A stretch of 64,000 nt of DNA from Actinophytocola sp050699935. GTDB taxonomy: Bacteria; Actinomycetota; Actinomycetes; Mycobacteriales; Pseudonocardiaceae. Position numbers and translations under genes: made by a program. How positions within the stretch are numbered: the first letter of the stretch is position 1; every line of letters begins with the position of its first letter. Positions 32,579 through 41,633 of this stretch are shown here, piece after piece. The stretch lies in assembly GCF_050699935.1 (NCBI RefSeq), contig NZ_JBOHGB010000001.1:62001-126000 (forward strand), in the 5' to 3' direction. Below the pieces are notes generated by a model, which was given only the letters and a program-made list of their open reading frames with translations, had not been told where the DNA came from and searched no databases.

Positions 32579-33663
32579 GCTCGTCCCCCCGGCCGGACCA
32601 GCTCGGCGCGCACGACCTCGGGCGGAATGCCCCGAACGGCCGCCTCGCCGAGGAGGCGGAGGTTCCGGGCTTCGACCTGGACCGCCGTCGTGAAGGCGAG
32701 TGGGATGTCGATCGTGAGCGGATCTCCGGTGGTGAACAGCGCGGTCGCGTCGGCGATAGCAGCTCGCTCGAATGTCCGTTGTAGGCCGTGCAGGTCGCCG
32801 GTCGCCGTCCATTGTTCGAGCGCGGCCTGCCAGATCCCGCCAGCGAGCCTGCCTACGGTGGCGACGACCGCCGCCGGCGTCGGAGCCGGCACGATCATGG
32901 CCAGCGCCGCGGGCGGGATCGAGCCGCCGGCGAGCGCGGCGTCCGCCGCCGGCACGGTGCCCTGGGCGCCGGACGCGATCGCGTCCCGCAGCCGCAGGGC
33001 GACGACCAGGTTGTGCTCGTCGATCTCCCGCTGTCCGAATCGGACCAGGGTCGCGCCGTCCCTTCCCGCCGACTCGAGCCTGCCGGAGAGACGTGCCGCG
33101 TGGTCGGCGAGGATCGACCGCTCCAGCGCGGCCAGGTCACCGGTGCGTTCGTACTCTCCGAACGCCGCGCGCAGCGCACCGGCCTGCTCCCGGTCGGGCA
33201 TCCTCCGGGCGAGCAGGTCGACGACGCCGGCGAGCTCGCGCGGGCGTAGGACCTCGCGGACGACTGGCTCGACCAGCCATCCCACCGGCACGAGCGCGGC
33301 CAGTGCGTCGTTGACCGAGGTCTCCGGATGTGCCCGCGCACGCAACACGGCGATGACGTTGTGGATGTCGAAACGGGAGAGCATCACGTCGACCAGTTCC
33401 CGGGCGCGTCCGGAGTAGAAGGACCGCATCTCCTCGAGCGAACCCGCCAGCCGGGACCGGATGACCAGGTGCAGGCGCCGGATTCCGCCGGCCCGCCCGG
33501 CCGCCTCGCCCGGAGGCGCGTAGGGCGTGTCCGCCAGCGCACGGAGCATACCGTCGGCGTCCTCGCCGAGGAGGTGCTCGTAGGCGGCGTTGTTCAACAG
33601 GTCGCCCTTGCGGGCGCGCAGGCGGGTGTTGCCGTAGTCGAAGTCGGCGTGGCGTATCCGCAT
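32575..33663 (-). CDS. atpC: V/A-type ATPase subunit C (d homologue)
   Basis: 362 residues from ATG 33663, where the ATG shares its A with the stop of subunit E. Family motifs are FDYGNTRLRARKGDLL, LVDVMLSRFDIHNVIAVLRA and TFTTAVQVEARNLRLLGEAAVRG near the end (the last preceded by PLAF). It is an all-helical funnel protein joining the central stalk to the membrane ring. Subunit C is found only in V/A-type enzymes, so it helps exclude an F-type ATPase. Confidence 0.9.
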   Translation of the reverse strand: MRIRHADFDYGNTRLRARKGDLLNNAAYEHLLGEDADGMLRALADTPYAPPGEAAGRAGGIRRLHLVIRSRLAGSLEEMRSFYSGRARELVDVMLSRFDIHNVIAVLRARAHPETSVNDALAALVPVGWLVEPVVREVLRPRELAGVVDLLARRMPDREQAGALRAAFGEYERTGDLAALERSILADHAARLSGRLESAGRDGATLVRFGQREIDEHNLVVALRLRDAIASGAQGTVPAADAALAGGSIPPAALAMIVPAPTPAAVVATVGRLAGGIWQAALEQWTATGDLHGLQRTFERAAIADATALFTTGDPLTIDIPLAFTTAVQVEARNLRLLGEAAVRGIPPEVVRAELVRPGGRA

Positions 33664-34256
33664 CACGGGACCTCCGCCAACTCTGTTCCTACGCCGGTGC
33701 CCAACCACTGCGCGAATCGGCCACGCAGCAGCGTGTCCGCGTTGGCGAGGCGCTCCTCGAGCGTGTTCCTGACGGTCCGGCCGTCGTCACCGGCAAGCTC
33801 GACTCCGCCCCAGGTGTCCAGGACGGCGACCACCCGCAGGTCACCGGTCAGCGACACCGCGAGGTCGGCGTCGCGGCGGTCGACGCGCAGCTCCCGTGCG
33901 TTCGGCAGCGCCGCGCGGCTCTCGTCGAGGAGCGCCGCGAACAAGGCCGGGTAGGAGGGCGAGCCCCGCAGCGCGGAGAGTCCCTCCCGAACACGGCCGA
34001 GCAATGAGGCGTATGCCTCCTCGCGGGCGACCCGAACCGTGTCCGCAGCCCGCAGCCGGGCCAGCGCGCGCACTCGGTCCGCCGCGGCCAACGACTCCGC
34101 CTCCGGTGCCGTGGTGAGCTCCGCCTCCACGGCCGCCGCCTCACGCCGGGCCGTGTCGACGATCGCGGTCGCGGTCGCGGCCTTGTCCCGGTCGGCGCGA
34201 AGGCGTTCCTCCTCGGCTTCGACCTCGATGGCGCGCAGCAGATCGTCGAGTGCCAT
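33663..34256 (-). CDS. atpE: V/A-type ATPase subunit E (peripheral stalk)
   Basis: 197 residues from ATG 34256, seven bases after the proteolipid gene. The N-terminal half is a long charged helix (LLRAIEVEAEEERLRADRDK). The C-terminal globular part contains ELRVDRRDADLAVS, DTWGGVELAGDDGRTVRNT and LEERLANADTLLRGRFAQWL, typical of NtpE/AtpE. Together with the G/H-like subunit it forms the stator stalk. Confidence 0.9.
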   Translation of the reverse strand: MALDDLLRAIEVEAEEERLRADRDKAATATAIVDTARREAAAVEAELTTAPEAESLAAADRVRALARLRAADTVRVAREEAYASLLGRVREGLSALRGSPSYPALFAALLDESRAALPNARELRVDRRDADLAVSLTGDLRVVAVLDTWGGVELAGDDGRTVRNTLEERLANADTLLRGRFAQWLGTGVGTELAEVP

Positions 34257-34263
34257 GGCCGGC

Positions 34264-34479
34264 CTACAGCAGCACGATGATCATGGCGGCGACGGCGAAG
34301 CCGAGAATGACGAGCGTCTCGGGAATCGCCACGAGAAGAATCGCCCGGCCGGCCAACTCCGGCTTCTCCGCGATCAGTCCCATCGCGGCCGAGCCGATGC
34401 GCGCCTGCGCGTATCCGGTGGCGAGGGCGGACAGTCCTACCGCGATTCCTGCTCCGATTGCGATCAAACCGGTTTCCAT
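34264..34479 (-). CDS. atpK: V/A-type ATPase proteolipid subunit K (c ring)
   Basis: 71 residues from ATG 34479, with AGGAGAG upstream; this fixes the start although the frame is open further. One hairpin of two membrane helices. The first helix ends ALATGYAQAR, with Gln25. The polar loop is AEKPELAGR. The second helix holds the ion-binding carboxylate in AIPETLVILGF (Glu54 followed by Thr55). It forms the rotating membrane ring. The single-hairpin size resembles bacterial V/A enzymes such as those of Thermus rather than the doubled NtpK of Enterococcus. Confidence 0.94.
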   Translation of the reverse strand: METGLIAIGAGIAVGLSALATGYAQARIGSAAMGLIAEKPELAGRAILLVAIPETLVILGFAVAAMIIVLL

Positions 34480-34489
34480 TGCTGCTCTC

Positions 34490-36436
34490 CTATGTAGTGG
34501 ACGGGATCTGGCGTGTCTTGTTCTGTCCGAACGGTGTGAACGGGCGACCGCCGCCGACGAAGAACGCACCGAAGAACTCCACGTACTGCAACCGCAGCGA
34601 CTGGATCATCGGACTGAACGCGGCCAGGGCCAGGTTGAGCGCATGGAAGAAGGTCGCGACGAACACCCCGATCCAGATCGGACCGACCGAGCCGAGCTCG
34701 TTCGCGACGTTCGCGAGGTGAGCCGACGCCAGGCCGACGGCCGCGATTCGTAGGTAGGACAGGATGTTCCCGATCCGGCCCAGCAGGTCCAACGCCCCGG
34801 TCGCGATGCCGAGCGCGCCATGCAGCGACATGACGAGGAGCAGCCCGACAGCGATCAAGATGACGGCGGGCGTGAGAGCACCCGGCGGCAGGCCGCCCAT
34901 CGTCCACGCGGCCAGCGCGATCAAGCCGGCGAGGGCGAGAACTGCACCCAGCTTGTCCAGCAACACCCGGTACTCGCGGAACCGAATCGCCTGCCACGCA
35001 CCGAGTCCGAGCCCGAGAACGACGTGCGCCGCCCCGAGTGCCACGGCTGACAACAGCAGCGGCTCGAGCGTCACGGCGGACGGCCGCTCCCGCCACAACG
35101 CCCAGTCCCCGAACATTCGCGTGCCCAGGTCGCCGAACACCTCGCCGTAGAGGACTCCGAAGAGGACCGACCAGGCCGCGCCCAGGAGCAACACCCGAAC
35201 CAGGCCGGAGACCTCGGGCACGCGCGCGGCGCGGGTTGCCAGCTTTCGACTGGCGAGGATCGCGAGCACGAGCAGGAGTGCGCCGTACCCGACATCCCCG
35301 ACCATCGCGCCGAACATCAACGGCAGCAGGATCGTCATGAGCAGAGTCGGGTCGACCGAGCCCGCGCGAGGTAGTTCCAGGAACCGGACGAGCGACTCGA
35401 AGGGTCGGGACATCCTTACGTTGTGCATGAGTACCGGAGCCTGCGGGTCGTACGGCGAGGTCGACGTGTCCTCCACGAACAACGCGGACCCGACTCGGTG
35501 GTCGAGCTCGTCCCGCAGCTGGTCCACCCGTGACCGCGGTATCCAACATTCGATGAGGAACGCGCGCCGGGTCGCGCCCAGCTCGCCGGCCGCGGTCAGC
35601 AGTTCGAGCTCGGCGAGGATCGCCGTGCGGAGGGCTGCGAGCCATTCGGCGTGGGGAACCAGCAGCGCCTGCCGCTCGGCCTGCGCATCGTCGATTTCGC
35701 GGGGAACCTCGTCGAGATGGCGTTGCATCGCCTCGACGGTCGCGGTCAGCGACAGACCTTCGAATCGCTCCGATAATGCGACGCTGCGGATCGCCGAGCT
35801 CTCGAGGATCGGCCGGACGAGGTCCGCCGACTCCACCGGAAACACTACGAGACATCCCATCGCCTCGTCCTCAACCCGGGTCGAGGCCAGTTCGAAGCGG
35901 GTGCCGAGTTTGTCCGCCAGTTCGGTGCGGAGCGCATCGACGAGCCGCTCGTCCTCGGTGTTGAGGACGACGACCACCGTGGCGAGACCGAGCAGACGCA
36001 AGTCCTCGGCGTCGAGTCTGGCGAGGACGGGCACGAGCGACAGCAACAGCCGAAGCGGCCCGAGATACGTCGGCAGGACGAGACGCTCGTCGCTCAACGC
36101 GTCCAGACGCCGGCTGACCTCCTCGACACCGGCGGCGAGGCTTCCGAGCGTCCTGCGCAGCCCGGGCAGATCGAGCGGCCGTTCCAGTGGCTGGAACGTA
36201 CCCGCTGGACGTGGTGCATCCGACAGCTCGCCCAGCAGCATCTCGGTTCGAGTCAGGATGCGGGTGAGTTCCTCGATCCGGGCCGAACGGATCTCCGCGC
36301 CGTCCAGCCCGTCCAACGAGTGCGCGATGCGCGCGTCGGCAAGCTCGACGAGTTCGAGCCGGTGCAGTGCGCCGAGTACGGCATCGGCCGCGGACCGGTG
36401 ACCAAGGATCCGCACCTTCGTCATGGGAACGAGCAT
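34490..36436 (-). CDS. atpI: V/A-type ATPase subunit I (a subunit)
   Basis: 648 residues from ATG 36436, four bases after the G/H-like gene; ATG 36424 is a close alternative. The N-terminal half is cytoplasmic, with TKVRILGHRSAADAVLGALHRL and long helices. The C-terminal half has about seven membrane segments: TLLMTILLPLMFGAMVGDVGYG, VLFGVLYGEVFGDLG, the GLIALAAWTMGG region and FVATFFHALNLALAAFSP, ending QSLRLQYVEFFGAFFVGGGRPFTPF. It supplies the ion half-channels and the stator anchor. Length is normal. Confidence 0.95.
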   Translation of the reverse strand: MLVPMTKVRILGHRSAADAVLGALHRLELVELADARIAHSLDGLDGAEIRSARIEELTRILTRTEMLLGELSDAPRPAGTFQPLERPLDLPGLRRTLGSLAAGVEEVSRRLDALSDERLVLPTYLGPLRLLLSLVPVLARLDAEDLRLLGLATVVVVLNTEDERLVDALRTELADKLGTRFELASTRVEDEAMGCLVVFPVESADLVRPILESSAIRSVALSERFEGLSLTATVEAMQRHLDEVPREIDDAQAERQALLVPHAEWLAALRTAILAELELLTAAGELGATRRAFLIECWIPRSRVDQLRDELDHRVGSALFVEDTSTSPYDPQAPVLMHNVRMSRPFESLVRFLELPRAGSVDPTLLMTILLPLMFGAMVGDVGYGALLLVLAILASRKLATRAARVPEVSGLVRVLLLGAAWSVLFGVLYGEVFGDLGTRMFGDWALWRERPSAVTLEPLLLSAVALGAAHVVLGLGLGAWQAIRFREYRVLLDKLGAVLALAGLIALAAWTMGGLPPGALTPAVILIAVGLLLVMSLHGALGIATGALDLLGRIGNILSYLRIAAVGLASAHLANVANELGSVGPIWIGVFVATFFHALNLALAAFSPMIQSLRLQYVEFFGAFFVGGGRPFTPFGQNKTRQIPSTT

Positions 36437-36440
36437 TCGA

Positions 36441-36779
36441 TCACGGCTCCTCGTTGAGCACGAGCGCCGTGAACTCGGCTGCCACGACGTCCTGTTCCGC
36501 GGACACGCGCCTGCCGAGCTGCCGTGCTTCGGCATCACCGCCGGAACGGATCACCTCGGCGTCGGCGTTGGCTCGGGCGAACATCGCGTCGCGTCGCTCC
36601 TCGCCCGCTCGCACGCCGGATACGCGCGCGGCGGACAGCAGCCGTTCGGCCTCCGCGCGGGCCGCGTCCAGCACGGAATCCGACGCCTCGCGTGCGGCAT
36701 CGCGTTCGGTGAGAGCGGTCTCGATTCGCCGGACGGCGTCCAGCGCGCCCACGTAGGGAAGTCCATGCGAGTTGGTCAT
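36441..36779 (-). CDS. V/A-type ATPase stalk subunit, G/H-like
   Basis: 112 residues from ATG 36779, overlapping the subunit D stop by 4 bases. Almost entirely one charged, Ala-rich helix (RRIETALTERDAAREASDSV, DAARAEAERLLSAARVSGVR). This matches the peripheral-stalk partner of subunit E (AhaH/NtpF type) in length and character, though such sequences diverge quickly, so identity rests on position and coiled-coil pattern. Confidence 0.8.
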   Translation of the reverse strand: MTNSHGLPYVGALDAVRRIETALTERDAAREASDSVLDAARAEAERLLSAARVSGVRAGEERRDAMFARANADAEVIRSGGDAEARQLGRRVSAEQDVVAAEFTALVLNEEP

Positions 36780-37414
36780 GATCGCGCCCCTTCACGGCGA
36801 CCGCGGGCGCGCATTCGCCTCAGTCGGACACGGTCCTCCAGTTCACGCTCGTCCAATACCAGCGAGATACGAGCCCGCTCTGCCTTGAGCCTCGGGACCA
36901 CGACATGCTCCAATGCGTTCATTCGCCTTGTCGTACGGGCGATCTCGTCGGCCAGACGTCGCACCGACAGCTCGAGGGCGGCGAGGTCCAGAAGCCTGTC
37001 GAGTACGGACTCGAATCGCTCGGCAACCGCATCGGTTGCCGCACTCGTCGCCGCCAGGCTGTAGCCTCGGCCGGTCCGCGCCCGCTCGACCTCACCCTTC
37101 TCGATCTCCACGACGTGCACGCCTGCCACGCTTCGCGTGTGGACAGTCACCTTGACGCCGTCCTCGGCGGCGAACGCGGCCGATTCGAACGGTTCGCGTC
37201 CGTCTTCCGCGATCGCGACTCCCAGGAGTCGTCCCGCTCCCGCCACCTCGTGGTCGAGAAGGTCCATCGACTTCAGTACAGACGCACCGAGGCGATCGAA
37301 CTCCTTGATCAGCGCGCCACGCCGCTCCTTGAGCAGCTCGCCACCCTGAACCGCGAGCCTGATCCGCGCTCGGCGCGCGAGCAGCTCGCTCCGCGTCGCA
37401 TAGACCTGCTCCAT
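36776..37414 (-). CDS. atpD: V/A-type ATPase subunit D (central stalk)
   Basis: 212 residues from ATG 37414 (GTG 37417 directly upstream). Hallmarks are QVYATRSELLARRARIRLAV and LLKERRGALIKEF at the N-terminus, and EIARTTRRMNALEHVVVPRL near the C-terminus, the two halves of the long coiled coil of the rotor axle. Most bacterial V/A operons place D after B; here D is the first gene and B the last ATPase gene. The operon promoter should lie in the roughly 300 bases upstream (37418-37714), where I saw no clear consensus. Confidence 0.95.
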   Translation of the reverse strand: MEQVYATRSELLARRARIRLAVQGGELLKERRGALIKEFDRLGASVLKSMDLLDHEVAGAGRLLGVAIAEDGREPFESAAFAAEDGVKVTVHTRSVAGVHVVEIEKGEVERARTGRGYSLAATSAATDAVAERFESVLDRLLDLAALELSVRRLADEIARTTRRMNALEHVVVPRLKAERARISLVLDERELEDRVRLRRMRARGRREGARS

Positions 37415-37714
37415 CACCGGCCACCACCGTCATGGTGCCCCCGAGGCTCACTGCGCCGTATGGCACGTGCCGAGACATTCATGTGAATCGACTCCCTCGG
37501 CGCACAGTGGACTGTCGAAGCGGCATCGCCGTTGGAATCAACTGCGTACCAACGATGTTGCCTCTCGGCCGCCAACGCGGACAGGCCTGCGTCCGGCCAA
37601 GCGGGCACCGGTCACGTTGCCGGGCGTCGGCAACCTGCACTCCGGGAAGTTCCCTCGTTCGGCCTGCCCGCAGAGTGTCGGTGCGGGGACACCGGACGCC
37701 CGACGAAACCGTCG

Positions 37715-39248
37715 TCAGTCGTCGTCGATGGCGAGATCGATGATCATCGCCCGGCGCTTCCTGGCGTCGACCAGGTCGATGGTCGCGACGTCCACCATCT
37801 TCCGAAGCCGGTAGCGGATGGTGTTCGGGTGCACGCCCAACCTGTGCGCGGCCTCCGCAAGGTCACCGCCGGCCTCCAGCCAGGCTCGCAGTGTCGACAC
37901 GTAGTGGGTGCCGTGTTGCGCGTCGTGCTTGCGAAGCTCGACTATCGGACCGCGTGATGGGGCCCGGCCAACCCGGGACACCGCATGAAGGCGGCGCAGC
38001 AGGATGTCGTCCCACGATTCGTCGTAGGCCACCGGCGCGGCCCGCGCCGGTCGGGTCTCATGTAGAGCGAGGCACTCGTCCGCCTCCCGCCTGCTCGCCG
38101 GGAGATCAACGGTGGAGGCCACCCCGCCGATTCCTGCCGACACCACGGCCCGGGTCGGCAGCGAGATGCGAATGTCGTCGATCCAGGCGCGCACCGCGGT
38201 CAGCTCGTCACCGGGAAGGATCGTATAGAGGGTATTGCCGAACAGCGCGCTTCGGCCCGGCCTCGACCAGCCGAAACCGGTCGTAGCCCGCTCGAAGGTG
38301 AGCAGCAGCGCCGCATGCCGTTCCTCCAGGACGTGCGCCTGCATCGCGATCACCCGGAACTGTCCCTGCGGCAGCCCGAGTTGGCTGACCACCGCCGTCG
38401 GGTCCGCCGTGCCCTCCAGCAAACCGGATCACCAACTCGGACTCGACCTGACGTTCCAGATCCGCGCTCGCCCGCGACCTCAGCAGGTGTAGCGCGACCG
38501 TGCGGGAACCGTCGACCAACGCCGTGTGCCGCGCGCCGACGACCGGTTCAGCGCACTCCATCCACACCGACCCCAGCAACTCCCTGCCCGCCCGCACGGC
38601 CACCACCATGCGTCCGGTCAACCCCAGTCGCGGATCACCCTCGACGAACAACGGTTCGTCGGAGGCCGCGAGGTGCACGAAGACGCCGCGCTGCTCGAAG
38701 AGCGCGCGCACGCCGTCCGGAATCCGGCGGCCGAGGATCGTCTCCAGCCGAACCTGATCCGAGCCGTGCTGCAGGTCGGAGTACGCCAGGACGCGTGACA
38801 TCTGGTCCTCGATGATCACCGCGCCGCCGACCGCGTACGCCAGGTTGTCGGCGAGCGCGAATAGGTCGGTCGGGCCGCGGCCCGATTCGGTCTCCCGCCC
38901 CTCCAGCACGAGGCCGTACACCACTCCGGCGACCTGACTCCACGACACGGCGGGATCGAGCGCCAGCACGGCGAGACCCCGTGCCTCGGCGGCGGACAGG
39001 ACATCGGGGTCCAGCGGCACGCTCGCCCGAACCAGCACCACGACCGCACGCGCGGACGCCGCCAGCTCAACCGCCCGTGCCACCGACTCGACGCCCACCG
39101 CGACGAACACGTCACCGACGAGCTCCCGGGAGTCGGTCGCGTCGTGCAGCACCACGCTGCGCAGCTCGGTGTCCCGCGCCGCCGACGAGGAGTAGAAGCG
39201 CGTCCCGTAGCCGCCCAGCACGTTCACCAGCCGGTCCAACCTGACCAT
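37715..39248 (-). pseudogene. PucR/CdaR-type regulator with a single frameshift
   Basis: From ATG 39248 the frame gives an N-terminal sensory half (LGGYGTRFYSSSAARDTEL, VGGAVIIEDQMSRVLAYSD, LEGRETESGRGP) up to about 38428, VESELVIR. The family sequence then continues in another frame from 38422 (LLEGTADPTAVVSQLGLPQ) to the PucR helix-turn-helix AEAAHRLGVHPNTIRYRLRKM and the end at 37715. One extra T at about 38427 on the minus strand accounts for the break. Restored, the protein would be about 510 residues. It is either a recent pseudogene or a sequencing error. It lies directly upstream of the V/A-ATPase operon on the same strand. Confidence 0.85.
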
Positions 39249-39283
39249 GCGCCGTTCCTACCCCATCGGTGTCCGGGTTGTCC

Positions 39284-39709
39284 TCACCCGGTGAGGATGC
39301 TGGAACCAAGCGCGATCAGCGACCCGGCCTTGACGACCTCGAGCGCGATGTAGGCCAGGTGGACTCGAGAGCGCGGCAGATTCTCGCCGGCGAGCACGCG
39401 GTCGGAGCGGCGGTTGAGGCGCGGGCGGATGACGGCCAGCTGCCCGACCAGAACGACGGCGACCATCACGAACCAGGTCAGAACCCAGCTCGGGAACGCG
39501 CCTGCCGCGATCGTCACGGCCAGCGTGAGGCCGAGCACTACCTCGACGACGTTGAGCGCGCGGAAGATGATGCGGCCCACCGCGAGGCCGATCGGGATCG
39601 TCACGCCGGGGGCGCGGAACTTCAACGGAGTCTCGAGAAAGGAGATCGCCAGCACCATGCCGAGCCAGACGAAGCTGACCGCGCCGGCCACTGCCGCGCC
39701 GGCGCTCAC
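39284..39709 (-). CDS. Small integral membrane protein, four helices
   Basis: 141 residues from ATG 39709. Four hydrophobic segments: VAGAVSFVWLGMVLAISFL, ALNVVEVVLGLTLAVTIAA, WVLTWFVMVAVVLVGQLAVI and LEVVKAGSLIALGSSIL. The first loop FLETPLKFRAPGVTI is a recurrent motif in bacterial conserved membrane proteins of unknown function, about this length. It ends 36 bases from the PucR relic and lies on the same strand as the ferredoxin upstream. Function unknown. Confidence 0.75.
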   Translation of the reverse strand: MSAGAAVAGAVSFVWLGMVLAISFLETPLKFRAPGVTIPIGLAVGRIIFRALNVVEVVLGLTLAVTIAAGAFPSWVLTWFVMVAVVLVGQLAVIRPRLNRRSDRVLAGENLPRSRVHLAYIALEVVKAGSLIALGSSILTG

Positions 39710-39805
39710 GGCAGTCCTCGATCGGATCGTCGCGGACGGGGAAGGCCGGGGTCACGGAACACGAGCTCGTCCGTTGCGGTGCGTTCTCGATGCCGCATGG
39801 TGGGC

Positions 39806-40126
39806 TCAACCTGCCCGTCGGGTCAGGGCGGCGATCAGCGGATGGTCACGGTGCATCGGCCCGAGCGTCGCGGCTCCGCCCGGAGAGCCGAGCTCGTCGA
39901 AGAACTCGGCGTTCACTTGGGTGTAGATCGTCCACGACTCGGGAAGGTCATCCTCGTAGAAGATCGCGTCGACCGGACAGACCGGTTCGCAGGCGCCGCA
40001 GTCGATGCACTCGTCCGGGTGGATGTAGAGAGATCGCGCACCTTCGTAGATGCAGTCGACCGGGCACTCGTCGACGCACGCGCGGTCCTTGACGTCGACA
40101 CACGGCTCGGCGATCACGTAGGTCAC
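39806..40126 (-). CDS. fdxA: 7Fe ferredoxin (3Fe-4S plus 4Fe-4S)
   Basis: 106 residues from GTG 40126, with GGAGAT upstream. The first cluster motif is C9-x7-C17-x3-C21 with C25 after PVD. The second is CIDCGACEPVCPVDAI. The spacing marks the FdxA/7Fe type of actinobacteria. The C-terminal tail (WTIYTQVNAEFFDELGSPGG, LGPMHRDHP) is also typical. It is a cytoplasmic electron carrier at low potential; the partner is not identified. An AT-rich near-palindrome lies 37 bases upstream. Confidence 0.95.
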   Translation of the reverse strand: MTYVIAEPCVDVKDRACVDECPVDCIYEGARSLYIHPDECIDCGACEPVCPVDAIFYEDDLPESWTIYTQVNAEFFDELGSPGGAATLGPMHRDHPLIAALTRRAG

Positions 40127-40162
40127 CGCACGATCTCCTCTCACCCACACCTAGTTACCACA

Positions 40163-40181
40163 AATATCACATGTGAATATT
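40163..40181. promoter_or_regulatory. AT-rich palindrome upstream of fdxA
   Basis: AATATCACATGTGAATATT contains the perfect palindrome TCACATGTGA with near-symmetric AT flanks. It stands out in GC-rich surroundings between fdxA and the divergent DadA-like gene. A regulator site is likely; which regulator is unknown. Confidence 0.5.
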
Positions 40182-40321
40182 CAGAATCAGGGTGGCGGGG
40201 GAGCGCTGTAGGAGAGGGACAAGGCCGGCCACCGCGATTGTTGGAATCGGACAACAGGTGGGCGCGCTGCCGGAGTCATGCTGGCCTCGACGGCAGTTTT
40301 GCCCTGGTGTGGAGGTGGATG

Positions 40322-41578
40322 ATGGTCGGCGAGCGCGTCGACGGCGGTCCGCGGTCGGTGATCGTGGTCGGCGCGGGCGTCGTGGGTCTGTCGACCGCGT
40401 GGTTCCTGCAGGAGCGTGGTGTCCACGTGACCGTGGTCGACCGCACCGGCGTCGCGGCTGGCGCGTCCTGGGGCAACGCCGGGTGGGTCGCGCCGGGCCT
40501 GGCGATTCCGCTCAACGAGCCGACCGTGCTTCGTTACGGTCTGCGGTCCCTGCTGAGCCCGACCGCGCCGCTGCAGGTGCCGATGAAGACCGACCCGGGG
40601 TTGTGGGTGTTCCTCGCGCGGTTCGCGGCGAACTGTCGGTGGTCGTCCTGGACGAGGGCGGTGCGGGCCAACCTGCCGCTCAACGACGAGTGCATCGAGG
40701 CGTTCGACGTGCTCACCGCGAACGGCGTGCACGCGACGACGGTCGACGCGCCGATCACCGCGGCGTTCCGGACCCCGGACGAGGCCCGGGGTCTGCTGGG
40801 CGAACTGCGCCGGATGGCTGATGCGGGGCAGCCGGTGGACCATACCGGGCTCGACCGTGACCGGCTGCGCGATCAGGTTCCGCTCGCCGCTGACACGCTC
40901 ACCGCGGGCGTCCGCGTCGAGGGTCAGCGCTTCCTCGATCCGGGCGATTTCGTCCACGCCCTGGCCCGCGCGGTGACCGCCCGGGGCGCCGCCGTCTACA
41001 CCGTCGACGTCGTCGACGTGCGTGTCCGCGGCTCGGGTGTCACGGTGCATGGCCGGCACGGCAAGCCTCTGTCCGCGGACGCGGTGGTGGTCGCCACCGG
41101 TGCGTGGCTGTCCCGGCTGGCCTCTGGGTGGGGGGTGCGGGTCCCGGTGCGGGCCGGGCGCGGGTACTCGTTCACCGTGCCCGTGGACCACCCTGTTCCC
41201 GGGCCGATCTACCTGCCTGAGGTGCGGGTGGCGTGCACGCCCTATCGGGGTGCGTTGCGTGTCGCGGGCACGATGGAGTTCCGCGACCCCGATGCCCCCG
41301 GTGTCCCGGCCCGCCTCGACGCGATCATCGCCTCCGCCCGTGCGCTGCTGCGCGGCGTGCGGTGGGAGGAGCGCACCGACCTGTGGGTCGGCCCGCGCCC
41401 GGTCACCCCTGACGGGCGCCCGCTGATCGGGGTGGTACGCGCGCCGGGGATCTATGTCGCGGGCGGGCACGGCATGTGGGGACTCGCCCACGGCCCCATC
41501 ACGGGCCGGCTACTGGCGGAACAGATCACCACGGGAAAGCAGCCCGCCGCACTGCGCGAATGCGATCCCTTGCGCTGA
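40322..41578 (+). CDS. DadA-like FAD-dependent amino acid dehydrogenase/oxidase
   Basis: 418 residues from ATG 40322, six bases after GGAGG (ATG 40319 is the in-frame alternative). The FAD motif VIVVGAGVVGLSTAWFLQERG lies at residues 10-30. GASWGNAGWVAPGLAIPLNEP is the D-amino acid dehydrogenase signature. The second half has VVVATGAWLSRL and the C-terminal VAGGHGMWGLAHGPITGRLLAE. It probably oxidises a D-amino or N-methyl amino acid and passes electrons to a carrier. Substrate unknown. Two strong hairpins follow the stop. Confidence 0.88.
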   Translation: MVGERVDGGPRSVIVVGAGVVGLSTAWFLQERGVHVTVVDRTGVAAGASWGNAGWVAPGLAIPLNEPTVLRYGLRSLLSPTAPLQVPMKTDPGLWVFLARFAANCRWSSWTRAVRANLPLNDECIEAFDVLTANGVHATTVDAPITAAFRTPDEARGLLGELRRMADAGQPVDHTGLDRDRLRDQVPLAADTLTAGVRVEGQRFLDPGDFVHALARAVTARGAAVYTVDVVDVRVRGSGVTVHGRHGKPLSADAVVVATGAWLSRLASGWGVRVPVRAGRGYSFTVPVDHPVPGPIYLPEVRVACTPYRGALRVAGTMEFRDPDAPGVPARLDAIIASARALLRGVRWEERTDLWVGPRPVTPDGRPLIGVVRAPGIYVAGGHGMWGLAHGPITGRLLAEQITTGKQPAALRECDPLR

Positions 41579-41633
41579 CCCAAACCCCGCCGGGTATACC
41601 CGCCACCACCGCTGAGCCACGAGCCATCCCGCC

